Positions 1 through 6,803 are shown, counted from the first letter of the stretch. The stretch: 7,057 nt of DNA from Gammaproteobacteria bacterium (GCA_019136395.1 JAGVUH010000008.1:1-7057), one strand, 5' to 3'. The notes: generated by a model from the letters alone, not told the origin. Made by a program: numbers and translations.

Positions 1-3000
1 AGTTTCTGCCTACAACGCGAGCTGCTTCGGCGACCCCGCCGCCAGAACACGCTGGAGACACTGGGCCTGGTGGCCTTGGATTATCCGCAAATCAACACAG
101 TAACGGAGACACAGTTGCCCCCTCCATGGCGGCAGCGAAAACGATCTCTGACTGACTGGAAGCTATTTCTCAAGATCATCTTAGACTTTTTCATCCGATC
201 ATCCTCGGCGGTCTTCATTCCCGAGGATTACACACGTTGGATGGGTATGCCAACCAGGACAAGCTATATCATCGGGCCGCAAGGCAAGAAGACGGATAAA
301 CGCCAGATTATTTGGCCGATGGCGAAGATCAGCGGCTCCCGCTCGCGAATCGTTCGCCTGCTCGCCTTTTATCTCGGCATCGATCTGGCAGATAAGTCCG
401 CGCAGTTCGATCTTGACAACATCCTCAGCACCGCTTGGGAGATCATCCGCCCAATGCTAAGTCAGCTGGCGGATGGCTACCTGCTCAAGCTGGAGGACCA
501 CGCCGACTTAGTCGAAGTCCGGGAAGCGTGGGTATGCCCCTTCACGCATCGTGTTCTTGACAAGACGCTTGCAGGCATCACCCCATATCTGCCACGAAAA
601 TGGTCTCCTGGTGAGGAGCAATGTGTCCCGATTACCATGCCTCGATTGCCCTGGCCCTTCCTACGCAGACCAGATGGATCGGAGGTGACACCAGACGAGG
701 TAGAGACCTGGCTTGAAACGGACCCTGAGGTACAAGCAGCACGCGCGCACGCGGTTTGGCCAGAATTGTCGGACCGAATCGTCAGCAATATCCCTTACTT
801 TCGGGTTGTCGAGCATTCAGCTCAACAAGACGGTAAGCGGCTCCAGGATTTTGAGTCGCGCTTTAAAGCTGGCCGTATCAATGTACTGAGCTGCTCGACA
901 ACGATGGAGATGGGAGTAGATATCGGCGGTTTGTCGGCGATCGCCATGAACAATCCCCCACCCGGTCCAGCCAATTTTTTACAGCGCGCCGGACGCGCTG
1001 GGCGACGCGGCGAGACCAAGGCAGCTAGCTTGACGCTGTGCAAGACGTCCCCCCACGGAGAAGCTGTCTTTGCTAACCCCTTGTGGCCGTTCAAGACGCC
1101 CCTCTATGTTCCACGAGTATCCTTACAGAGTGACCGCATTGTCCGGCGGCATGTGCATGCGCTGATACTTTCGGCATTCCTGTCGCGGTTCGTAAATGAC
1201 CTGCCAAAGCTCACCGTGGGATGGTTCTTCGAGCCATTGGTGGAAGGGATAGCCTCCCAGGCAGAGCACTTTGTCACCTGGTGTCAGAATCCAGAAACTT
1301 TTCAGGAGCAACGCCTCTCCAGCGGGTTGCGGCAGGTCGTTCGAGGAACGCCTCTGAGCGGTGTTAGTCTTCACGGGCTGCTTTTGGCAACGGCCGAGGC
1401 GCTCGAAGAACAGCGTGGCCGATGGCTCTTGGAACTGAATGCGCTCCTGGAAGACCTGAAAGCGCACGGCGGGACTGAGGCACAACAGGCGGAATCACCG
1501 GTCGGCAAAGCTATTGGGCTCCAGTTAAAGCGGTTGCGCGGTGAGTACCTTCTCGCGGAGCTTGCCAGTAAGGGTTTTCTCCCAGGCTATGGGTTTCCCA
1601 ACGATATCGTTCCGTTCATCCCAACCACGCTACAACAGCTTGACTGGGAGCGACAGCATGCGGATCGAGCGCAACGTGAAGACAACAAAGGCAGGTTCCG
1701 AAGCTACCCATCACGCCAACTACCCGTGGCTATTCGCGAGTATGCACCAGGAGCAGACATCGTTTTGGACGGGCGAGTGTACAAGTCTCGCGGCGTGACC
1801 TTGAGTTGGCACCTACCTCCGGGTGTTCCCGATGTGAACCAAATTCAGGCGCTTCGGGTAGCGTGGCGCTGCCGACACTGCGGGAATACCGGCACGAGTC
1901 CGAACCTGAAGCAGCAGTGTCCCGATTGCGGATCGACGGATCTACTGCACCAGCGTTATTTGCAGCCTGCCGGGTTTGCTGTGGACATCCTCGACAAGGC
2001 AAACAATGACATCAGTAAACCCACCTACCTTCCTGTCCAAGATCCCTGGATCAGTCCGAGCGGCGGGGTCTGGGTCAGCTTTCCAGCGAAGCAATTCGGG
2101 CGGTATCGCTACAGCCATCGCGGCCATCTGTTCCATTGGTCGCCAGGGCTGCATAACGCCGGATTCGCGATTTGCCTGCACTGCGGCCGCGCAGACTTCG
2201 AGACTGAAGTGGAGGGTACTCTGCCAGCATCGATGATGAATCATTGGCGGCTACGCGGTGGCAGAGAGGCTAATGGCGAGACCCGCTGCACCGGCAACGA
2301 CAGCGACTTCGCTATCCAGCGAAACATCTGGCTCGGTGCATCCCAATGGACGGACGTGCTGGAGATCGAGTTGCTCGATCGCGGTGACGGGGGCCCAGTC
2401 ACGGACAAGGAATCGGCTTATTCCATTGGCGTAGCCTTACGACAAGCGCTGGCAAATGTCCTCGGTATCGTGGAGCGTGAGATCGGTGTTGCTGCGGTGA
2501 AGTCCCGCAGCATCGGCGATCAGGAGTTGTATGGGATTGTGCTCTACGATACCGCTGCGGGCGGAGCCGGATATGTTGCGGCTTTACCAGCGTCGCTGCG
2601 TAGGGTGTTCGAGCGCGCTCGGGAAATCCTTACCTGTCCTCGCAGTTGCGATGCAGCTTGCCATGCGTGTCTGCTGAACTACGACACCCAGCATCAGATG
2701 GACAGCCTTAATCGACATAAGGCCCTTGAGGTACTGAATGGAAGGTTTTTGGATGGGCTTGCCTTGCCAGCATCGGCACAGTGGTTCGGTCCGGATAGCC
2801 AGGCCGAACATGACACGCTATTGCGCGCTGTCAACCGCGAGATGCAGATACTCGGCAGCGACCGGCTCAGGATTTACCTCGCCGGTGCTGGTGCTGACTG
2901 GGACCTGATCGACTGGAATCTGCGCGATAGCCTGCTGCGGTGGGCTGCCGAGCACAAGCTGTTGGACCTCTATGTAGAACGGGGTGCCTTGGCTGCCCTG

Positions 3001-3921
3001 CCTGCGGAGTCTTCGAATAGCCTCGCCAGCCTGGTTGAAGTCGCATCGCTTTCTCTTTACGAGACTGACAAGTTTCCCGATCCCCGTGACCGGATCGTCT
3101 GCGAGGTTGTGAAAGCCAACGGCGTTGTCAGATGGGGCGTCGAATCTGACAGCGCACGGACGCCAGGACCGGAGTGGGGATCGACCAAAGATGGCGCGCG
3201 ATGTGTGCGCTGCGCAAACCCAATTGCCGGGGTCCTACCCCCTGTAAATCTCGTGAACGCGAGTGAACTGCGGCGACTGCCGAGCGGGTCGGTCGTTTCC
3301 CTAGAATTAATTGATGAGTTTAATGGCGATATCGTTGCTTTCGGTGAGCGATTCTGGACCTACATCGCTTCCCGCATCCCCGCGCTTGATGCTCGTTTTA
3401 ACGGCAAGACGCCATTGTCTAGGATTTCTTACACCGACCGCTATCTGGCCAGTCCGCTTGCCACACGACTTCTGTTCGAGGTAGTACAGCATGTGCTCGT
3501 TGTGAGCGGAACGTCTAACAAGTCCTGTGCGTTGCAAGTGACAACCGCCCATCTTAGTGCGAACCAATTTTCGAGTCCTACGCGACTGCATCATGATTGG
3601 CAAGATAGCGGAGACCGAATTGGCGTAATAAACGCTTTATTTGGTGATATTTTTCGACCATGCCGCATCGCCGTAGAAGACAGGCAACAGCTGCCCCATG
3701 CTAGGGAGTTAGTACTGGAATGGGCTGATGGAGCAACAATGCAGATTCGGCTCGATCACGGTTTTGGTTATTGGCGTACGACCTGGAGCAAGCAATATCC
3801 GTTTGCGTTTTCACCAATTCAGCAAACAAGTTCATTGCGCAACGCCAGGTTCGGGATCGAGCCCCGGAACAACCAATGCGCAACGATTGTTTATGCTAGT
3901 CAAGTGTTGCAGCGAGAGTGA
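1..3921 (+). CDS. druE: DruE-like giant helicase with DUF1998 domain, C-terminal part (5' end outside window)
   Basis: Frame 1 is open from base 1, and the residues before the GTG at 70 (RELLRRPRRQNTLETLGLV) already look like this family, so the gene starts upstream and that GTG is internal. Numbering from the first codon, the second helicase domain shows motif V (TTMEMGVDIGG, about 300-310) and motif VI (QRAGRAGRRG, 328-337). A C-X2-C-X12-C-X2-C zinc ribbon lies at Cys624/627/640/643, and another CxxC at 725/728. DUF1998/MZB follows, with YDTAAGGAGY (849-858) and Cys879/883/887/890 (C-X3-C-X3-C-X2-C). About 390 further residues follow, with CVRC (1068-1071) and YTDRYLASPL (1144-1153). Walker A and DEAH must lie upstream. 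Such proteins use ATP to move along nucleic acid; DruE is the common helicase of Druantia anti-phage systems. The expected total length, above about 1800 residues, favours DruE over the shorter DISARM DrmA/DrmB or DpdJ. Family assignment to DUF1998 helicases is firm; the DruE name is probable. Confidence 0.72.
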   Translation, partial: SFCLQRELLRRPRRQNTLETLGLVALDYPQINTVTETQLPPPWRQRKRSLTDWKLFLKIILDFFIRSSSAVFIPEDYTRWMGMPTRTSYIIGPQGKKTDKRQIIWPMAKISGSRSRIVRLLAFYLGIDLADKSAQFDLDNILSTAWEIIRPMLSQLADGYLLKLEDHADLVEVREAWVCPFTHRVLDKTLAGITPYLPRKWSPGEEQCVPITMPRLPWPFLRRPDGSEVTPDEVETWLETDPEVQAARAHAVWPELSDRIVSNIPYFRVVEHSAQQDGKRLQDFESRFKAGRINVLSCSTTMEMGVDIGGLSAIAMNNPPPGPANFLQRAGRAGRRGETKAASLTLCKTSPHGEAVFANPLWPFKTPLYVPRVSLQSDRIVRRHVHALILSAFLSRFVNDLPKLTVGWFFEPLVEGIASQAEHFVTWCQNPETFQEQRLSSGLRQVVRGTPLSGVSLHGLLLATAEALEEQRGRWLLELNALLEDLKAHGGTEAQQAESPVGKAIGLQLKRLRGEYLLAELASKGFLPGYGFPNDIVPFIPTTLQQLDWERQHADRAQREDNKGRFRSYPSRQLPVAIREYAPGADIVLDGRVYKSRGVTLSWHLPPGVPDVNQIQALRVAWRCRHCGNTGTSPNLKQQCPDCGSTDLLHQRYLQPAGFAVDILDKANNDISKPTYLPVQDPWISPSGGVWVSFPAKQFGRYRYSHRGHLFHWSPGLHNAGFAICLHCGRADFETEVEGTLPASMMNHWRLRGGREANGETRCTGNDSDFAIQRNIWLGASQWTDVLEIELLDRGDGGPVTDKESAYSIGVALRQALANVLGIVEREIGVAAVKSRSIGDQELYGIVLYDTAAGGAGYVAALPASLRRVFERAREILTCPRSCDAACHACLLNYDTQHQMDSLNRHKALEVLNGRFLDGLALPASAQWFGPDSQAEHDTLLRAVNREMQILGSDRLRIYLAGAGADWDLIDWNLRDSLLRWAAEHKLLDLYVERGALAALPAESSNSLASLVEVASLSLYETDKFPDPRDRIVCEVVKANGVVRWGVESDSARTPGPEWGSTKDGARCVRCANPIAGVLPPVNLVNASELRRLPSGSVVSLELIDEFNGDIVAFGERFWTYIASRIPALDARFNGKTPLSRISYTDRYLASPLATRLLFEVVQHVLVVSGTSNKSCALQVTTAHLSANQFSSPTRLHHDWQDSGDRIGVINALFGDIFRPCRIAVEDRQQLPHARELVLEWADGATMQIRLDHGFGYWRTTWSKQYPFAFSPIQQTSSLRNARFGIEPRNNQCATIVYASQVLQRE

Positions 3922-4271
3922 CGTTGGCTGATTGATGCAGCGCATCCAGACCAAGGGAGCATAGCACCGCGCAGGTGGCCCTCAAGACAAACGGGATCAG
4001 CCTTAACCATAGGGGCGGGCGGGTGCTGGCGGAGGCGGCTCCTGCCAATTCAGCTCTTTGGACCCTTAGCGCAGTGGCCCAGGCCCGCTTCTACCAGCCA
4101 GGCTACAGCCAAGTAACTTGAGGCTTGGACCGTCCGGAGGTCTGTACGCTCCCAACCGGGCGCTCGTCAACCGGCCACACTAACCGAATCAGCAGCGTCG
4201 GGACACGCTTTATCATCACCATCCCCCTCGTACGATCCAGCCGGTGAAGCGCTGGACCTGGCAAAGATGGC
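3922..4271. other. Intergenic stretch without a convincing gene
   Basis: About 350 bases separate the helicase stop from the 43-bp repeat. One + strand frame is open from 3936 to a TGA at 4119-4121. Its only plausible start is a GTG at 3975, which would give 48 residues with no ribosome binding site and no family I recognise; it may be a gene remnant. Short inverted repeats are present (GACC/GGTC around 4128-4142; CCAAG/CTTGG around 4109-4128), but neither is followed by a T-run, so I see no clear terminator for the helicase gene. No tRNA or promoter is evident. Confidence 0.5.
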
Positions 4272-4365
4272 CAAATTGCGAAACGAACCCATTTCTTGGA
4301 GCCGCTCAAAAGGGCAAGTTGCGAAACGAACCCAATTTGCCAGCCCGCCGAGAGGGGCAAGTTGG
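4272..4365 (+). repeat. 43-bp tandem repeat, two units plus a partial third
   Basis: Unit 1 is 4272-4314 and unit 2 is 4315-4357, an exact 43-base period. The first 20 bases of the units, CAARTTGCGAAACGAACCCA, differ at one position only; the middles diverge and the ends are both purine-rich (AAAAGGG, GAGAGGGG). A third start, CAAGTTGG, occurs at 4358-4365. The array ends about 40 bases before the DUF433 start codon, so it could be an operator array or a fragment of a dispersed repeat family. An ATG at 4267 in frame with the DUF433 gene would translate the repeat, but no family similarity begins before residue 1 of the 4405 start. Confidence 0.75.
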
Positions 4366-4392
4366 CTTGCGCAAGAGTACGCCCAATCCAGT

Positions 4393-4397
4393 GGAGG
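4393..4397 (+). promoter_or_regulatory. Ribosome binding site of the DUF433 gene
   Basis: GGAGG lies seven bases before the ATG at 4405. It decides the start in favour of 4405 rather than the in-frame ATG at 4267, which sits in the repeat. Confidence 0.75.
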
Positions 4398-4404
4398 CTT
4401 TGCT

Positions 4405-4641
4405 ATGAACCAGAAAAGACTGGCACGTATTACCTTGGAGCAAGGGAAATGTGGTGGTAGCCCCTGCATACGGGGCTACCGCATTCGCGTCAGCGATATT
4501 CTCAGCCTGCTGAGCGCCGGTGCCTCGCATGGCGAAATCCTGGAGGATTATCCCTTTCTTGAGGAGGAAGACATCTTCGCGGCAATGGAATACGCTGCCA
4601 TCCAAACTCAGCATCCGTTGCTGATCGCGACGCGAGGCTAG
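4405..4641 (+). CDS. DUF433 family protein (VapB-like antitoxin family)
   Basis: A 78-residue protein of the usual DUF433 length. It carries the family core clearly: ITLEQGKCGGSPCIRGYRI near the N-terminus (compare the family's GKPCIRGTRI), then VSDILSLLSAGAS, EILEDYPFLEEEDI and AAMEYAA. DUF433 proteins are small helix-turn-helix-like proteins, commonly the antitoxin partner of a PIN-like (DUF5615/Mut7-C) toxin encoded just downstream. Here no such toxin reading frame follows; the next 116 bases are non-coding and then xdhC begins. The gene is therefore an orphan antitoxin, a remnant of a lost pair, or a stand-alone regulator. Start chosen from the GGAGG at 4393-4397 and the beginning of family similarity. 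The 43-bp repeat directly upstream could be its own operator, which is inference. Family call is firm; function is not. Confidence 0.88.
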   Translation: MNQKRLARITLEQGKCGGSPCIRGYRIRVSDILSLLSAGASHGEILEDYPFLEEEDIFAAMEYAAIQTQHPLLIATRG

Positions 4642-4700
4642 GGGCTGATAACTTTGTCAATCCATAAGGTTGAGAGGTGGGACGTGTCCTCCCGGCCGTT

Positions 4701-4721
4701 ATGATCATTGTGACGAGTCAC
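4701..4721. promoter_or_regulatory. Inverted repeats upstream of xdhC (possible operator)
   Basis: ATGATCAT (4701-4708) is a perfect 8-base palindrome, followed directly by GTGAC-GA-GTCAC (4710-4721), a 5-base inverted repeat with a 2-base centre. They lie 37-57 bases before the chosen xdhC start, where a regulator could bind. No matching -35/-10 pair is convincing, so this is a suggestion only. Confidence 0.25.
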
Positions 4722-4747
4722 TTTCAGGTTGCCGACAAACTCGCTCC

Positions 4748-4751
4748 GAGG
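4748..4751 (+). promoter_or_regulatory. Ribosome binding site of xdhC
   Basis: GAGG lies six bases before the ATG at 4758. The same GAGG abuts the in-frame ATG at 4752, too close to serve it, and the GTG at 4677 and ATG at 4701 have no comparable site at good spacing with family-like sequence after them. Confidence 0.55.
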
Positions 4752-4757
4752 ATGAAG

Positions 4758-5936
4758 ATGTCGAGATTCACCGCCGCCCTGGGTCGGGACATTCTGCAAT
4801 GGCTGGCCGCCGGTGAACCCTTCGCCCTGGCGATGATCGTCGACCACCAGGGTTCCGCGCCGCGTCATCGTGGCAGCCGGATGTTGGTGAACCAGCGGGG
4901 TGAGAGCCGTCACAGCCTTGGCGGTGGCGCCTTGGAGGCCGAGACCATCCGCCTGGCCCGGCGAGCCCTGGCCAGTGGCGAGACCCTAACGCGGCGCTTC
5001 GTCCTGAAAGGGGCGCAATCGCCCCTCGGCATGCTCTGCGGGGGCGAGGTAGAAGTCCTGGTCCAGCCGCTGGACCCGGCCATCCCTGGCTGGCCGCAAC
5101 TCTATGGCGCCCTGGCCGAATTGTTGGCCAGTCGCCAACAGGGCTGGCTGATGACCCGGCTGGGCCCTGACGGCGGCCAGTGGCTGCTGCGGGAAGACGC
5201 CCCGCTCACCGGAGTGGGCCACCTGACGGCGGAGGAAAGGAAGCTCCTAACCCTTTCACCAACCAAGCTGTTATCCAACCTTCCAACTAACCCCCTGGAC
5301 AGTCCTGTTAGCCAACTGGTCAAACATCCAGACAGCCACCTGGGCTTTTCCACACGGCGACATCGCCCCCTCTACCTCACCGCTGGCGCGAGCCGGTTTT
5401 TGTGCGAACCCCTATCCCCCCCGGCGACGCTGACCATTTGCGGTGCTGGCCATGTCGGTCAGCAGTTGGCGCTCCTGGCGAGCCAGGCCGACTTCCAGGT
5501 CCGGGTCCTGGATGACCGGCCCGCCTTCGCCCGGCGGGAGCGCTTTCCCGCGGCGGTCGAGGAGGTCCTGGCCCTGGCCTCCTATGACCAGGCCCTGGCC
5601 AGCAGGACCCTCGACGGTCACAGCCTGCTGGTGATCCTCACCCAGGATCACGCGAGCGATTGGCGCATCCTGCGACAGGCCCTGGGCACGGCGGCGGGTT
5701 ACATCGGCATGATCGGCAGTCTCCGCAAACGGGATACCCTCCATGCCCGCCTGCGGGCGGAGGGCTTCAGCGCCGCCGACCTGGAGCGGGTGCGCTGCCC
5801 GATCGGCCTGGCCATCGGCGCGGAAACCCCCCTGGAGATTGCCGTGAGCATCCTGGCGGAATTGATCCAGTTTCGGGCGACCCATCTAGCCGACTCATCT
5901 GGGGTATCCCCCTCATCTGGGTTGTCCCCACATTAG
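4758..5936 (+). CDS. xdhC: XdhC/CoxI family molybdenum-cofactor insertion chaperone
   Basis: A 392-residue cytoplasmic protein with both XdhC domains. The N-terminal XdhC/CoxI domain has MIVDHQGSAPRHRGSRMLV (about 27-45), SLGGGALEAE, and MLCGGEVEVLVQPL with the conserved cysteine at 94. The C-terminal Rossmann domain has TICGAGHVGQQ (GAGHVG 229-234), VLDDRPAFARRERFP, YIGMIGSLRKR (315-325) and the terminal CPIGLAIGAETPLEIAVSILAE. Family members bind mature molybdenum cofactor, promote sulfuration, and deliver it to xanthine- or CO-dehydrogenase-type enzymes. mocA begins 83 bases downstream on the same strand, so the two are probably co-transcribed. Two oddities stand out: an extra linker of about 35 residues between the domains, encoded by lower-GC CCAAC-rich DNA (5246-5317), and a non-family tail after ELIQFRA encoded by an 18-bp tandem repeat. 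Upstream in-frame starts at 4677, 4701 and 4752 are possible but less supported. Confidence 0.92.
   Translation: MSRFTAALGRDILQWLAAGEPFALAMIVDHQGSAPRHRGSRMLVNQRGESRHSLGGGALEAETIRLARRALASGETLTRRFVLKGAQSPLGMLCGGEVEVLVQPLDPAIPGWPQLYGALAELLASRQQGWLMTRLGPDGGQWLLREDAPLTGVGHLTAEERKLLTLSPTKLLSNLPTNPLDSPVSQLVKHPDSHLGFSTRRHRPLYLTAGASRFLCEPLSPPATLTICGAGHVGQQLALLASQADFQVRVLDDRPAFARRERFPAAVEEVLALASYDQALASRTLDGHSLLVILTQDHASDWRILRQALGTAAGYIGMIGSLRKRDTLHARLRAEGFSAADLERVRCPIGLAIGAETPLEIAVSILAELIQFRATHLADSSGVSPSSGLSPH
5246..5317 (+). repeat. CCAAC-rich low-GC insert in the xdhC linker
   Basis: The motif CCAAC or CTAAC recurs at 5246, 5259, 5275, 5283, 5287 and 5312, two of the copies 8 bases apart (TATCCAACC then TTCCAACT). 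The segment is clearly less GC-rich than the coding sequence on both sides. It is translated in frame as a Leu/Ser/Pro/Asn-rich linker (about residues 163-187) between the two XdhC domains. It may be a degenerate short-repeat insertion; a merely variable linker is the alternative. Confidence 0.45.
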
Positions 5937-5946
5937 AAATGTCCCC
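5894..5946 (+). repeat. 18-bp tandem repeat spanning the xdhC stop
   Basis: Unit 1 (5894-5911) and unit 2 (5912-5929) share CTCATCTGGG plus TCCCC and match at 16 of 18 bases. A shorter, degenerate third unit (5930-5946) ends in TGTCCCC and is followed by TTCATCT; CCCATCTAGC at 5881 may be a decayed earlier unit. The repeat encodes the last residues of XdhC (SSGVSPSSGLSPH) and the stop TAG at 5934-5936. Because 18 is a multiple of three, gain or loss of a unit would not shift the frame. Confidence 0.65.
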
Positions 5947-6004
5947 TTCATCTCCCGCACCTCCGACCGTTGAGGCATCCTTCCATGCAGGGCGTTTCAT
6001 CGAT

Positions 6005-6013
6005 GGAAGAGGG
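6005..6013 (+). promoter_or_regulatory. Ribosome binding site of mocA
   Basis: The purine run GGAAGAGGG ends six bases before the ATG at 6020, supporting that start over any in-frame codon further upstream that overlaps xdhC. Confidence 0.65.
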
Positions 6014-6019
6014 CCCCCC

Positions 6020-6784
6020 ATGAGGGAACCCCTGGCCGCCCTGATACTTGCCGCGGGCCATTCCTCGCGGATGGGAACCTTGAAGCCCCTGTTGCGCTTT
6101 GGAAACCTGACCTCCCTGGAACAGGCGGTGCGGCGCCTCCAAGAGGGTGGGGTGAGCGATATTCGGGTGGTCGTCGGCCATGCCGGCACCACCCTGCGTG
6201 CCGCCCTGCCGGATCTGCCCGTGCGCTGGATCACCAACCCCGACCCTGACCGGGGCATGCTGTCGTCGGTTTTGGCCGGCGTCGCGACCCTGCGGGAGGA
6301 ACGGGACGCCTTCCTGCTGCTCCCGGCGGATATCCCCCTGGTCCATCCGGACACCATCGCCGCCCTCCTGGCCGAGTGGCGCCGCCACCAGCCCCCGCCG
6401 CCCGTGCTCTATCCCCTCTACCGGGGGAAGCGTGGCCATCCTCCCCTGATCGCCACCTATTGCGTTACCGCTCAGACCCCCTCTCCCCAACCCTCCCCCG
6501 CCAGGGGGGAGGGAGCAAGAGAACCAGTAGCTGGCACTTCCGGAACCCTCCTAGCGCGTGAGGGATCTGAACGAATACCCCAATGCGTCACGGTCACGGT
6601 GCCCGCGAACCCCGCCGCAGTCACGATGCCCGCGGATACACCTGGCGGCCTGCGGACGATTTTGCAGGCCTGGGATTCCCAGGCCCGGGAGCTGGCGGTC
6701 GATGACCCCGCCATTTTGCTGGACTGCGATACGCCCGCGGAGTACGCGCGTCTGCTGGAACTGGGTGGGTTCGGGCTGGCATAG
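6020..6784 (+). CDS. mocA: MocA-type molybdenum cofactor cytidylyltransferase (MobA-like NTP transferase)
   Basis: A 254-residue MobA-like nucleotidyltransferase. The N-terminus carries the nucleotide-binding signature LILAAGHSSRMGTLKPLL (8-25). The metal-binding Asp is in LLLPADIPLVHPDTI (Asp104), RGKRGHPPLI follows, and the C-terminus has GGLRTILQAW and VDDPAILLDCDTPAEY (227-242). Family enzymes join CMP from CTP to molybdopterin, giving the dinucleotide cofactor used by xanthine/CO-dehydrogenase-type enzymes; XdhC then hands it on. The position behind xdhC and facing a molybdenum-hydroxylase subunit gene favours MocA over the GMP-adding MobA. The protein is about 50 residues longer than is usual. 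The excess lies between ATYCV (to 149) and PGGLR (from 208) and consists of a GC-rich hairpin element, unrecognised sequence and a 9-residue duplication. Catalytic motifs are intact on both sides, so activity may survive, but this is unproven. Confidence 0.88.
   Translation: MREPLAALILAAGHSSRMGTLKPLLRFGNLTSLEQAVRRLQEGGVSDIRVVVGHAGTTLRAALPDLPVRWITNPDPDRGMLSSVLAGVATLREERDAFLLLPADIPLVHPDTIAALLAEWRRHQPPPPVLYPLYRGKRGHPPLIATYCVTAQTPSPQPSPARGEGAREPVAGTSGTLLAREGSERIPQCVTVTVPANPAAVTMPADTPGGLRTILQAWDSQARELAVDDPAILLDCDTPAEYARLLELGGFGLA
6464..6522 (+). repeat. GC-rich hairpin element, copy A, inside mocA
   Basis: GTTACCGCTCAGA is followed by CCTCTCCCCAACC and a perfect 9-base stem, CCCTCCCCC (6491-6499) with GGGGGAGGG (6505-6513) around a 5-base loop, then AGCAAGAG. 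It aligns over nearly its whole length, in inverted orientation, with copy B at 6804-6860. It is read through in frame as TPSPQPSPARGEGAREP and has no counterpart in the MocA family. Similar C/G-rich palindromes are known as dispersed, usually intergenic, bacterial repeats. Confidence 0.8.
6593..6646 (+). repeat. 27-bp imperfect tandem duplication in mocA
   Basis: GTCACGGTGCCCGCG at 6593-6607 recurs as GTCACGATGCCCGCG at 6620-6634 (14 of 15 bases), giving a 27-base period. In protein it reads VTVPANPAA then VTMPADTPG, with a further GTCACG just before at 6587. It lies in the extra segment of the protein, just upstream of the conserved GGLR motif. Confidence 0.5.
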
Positions 6785-6803
6785 CTAGCTCAACCCGCTG
6801 ATT

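Noticed and set aside
70..72. GTG as start of the helicase gene
   Set aside because: The frame is open to base 1 and the upstream residues fit the family, so the codon is internal.
3975..4121. 48-codon + strand frame from GTG in the intergenic region
   Set aside because: It has no ribosome binding site and no recognisable domain, and such a length is expected by chance in GC-rich DNA. It is mentioned only as a possible remnant.
4272..4365. CRISPR array
   Set aside because: There are only two full units, with similar rather than unique sequence between the repeated heads, and no cas genes.
4267..4404. N-terminal extension of the DUF433 protein from the ATG at 4267
   Set aside because: It would translate the 43-bp repeat and falls outside the family; GGAGG is well placed for the ATG at 4405.
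5660..6019. Long upstream extension of mocA overlapping xdhC
   Set aside because: The extension is the shadow frame of xdhC; the MocA signature begins a few residues after the ATG at 6020, which has a good ribosome binding site.
5767..6490. Two long - strand open frames opposite xdhC/mocA (196 and 180 codons)
   Set aside because: They lie antisense to genes with clear conserved motifs, are Arg/Gly-rich as expected from GC-rich shadow frames, and show no family.
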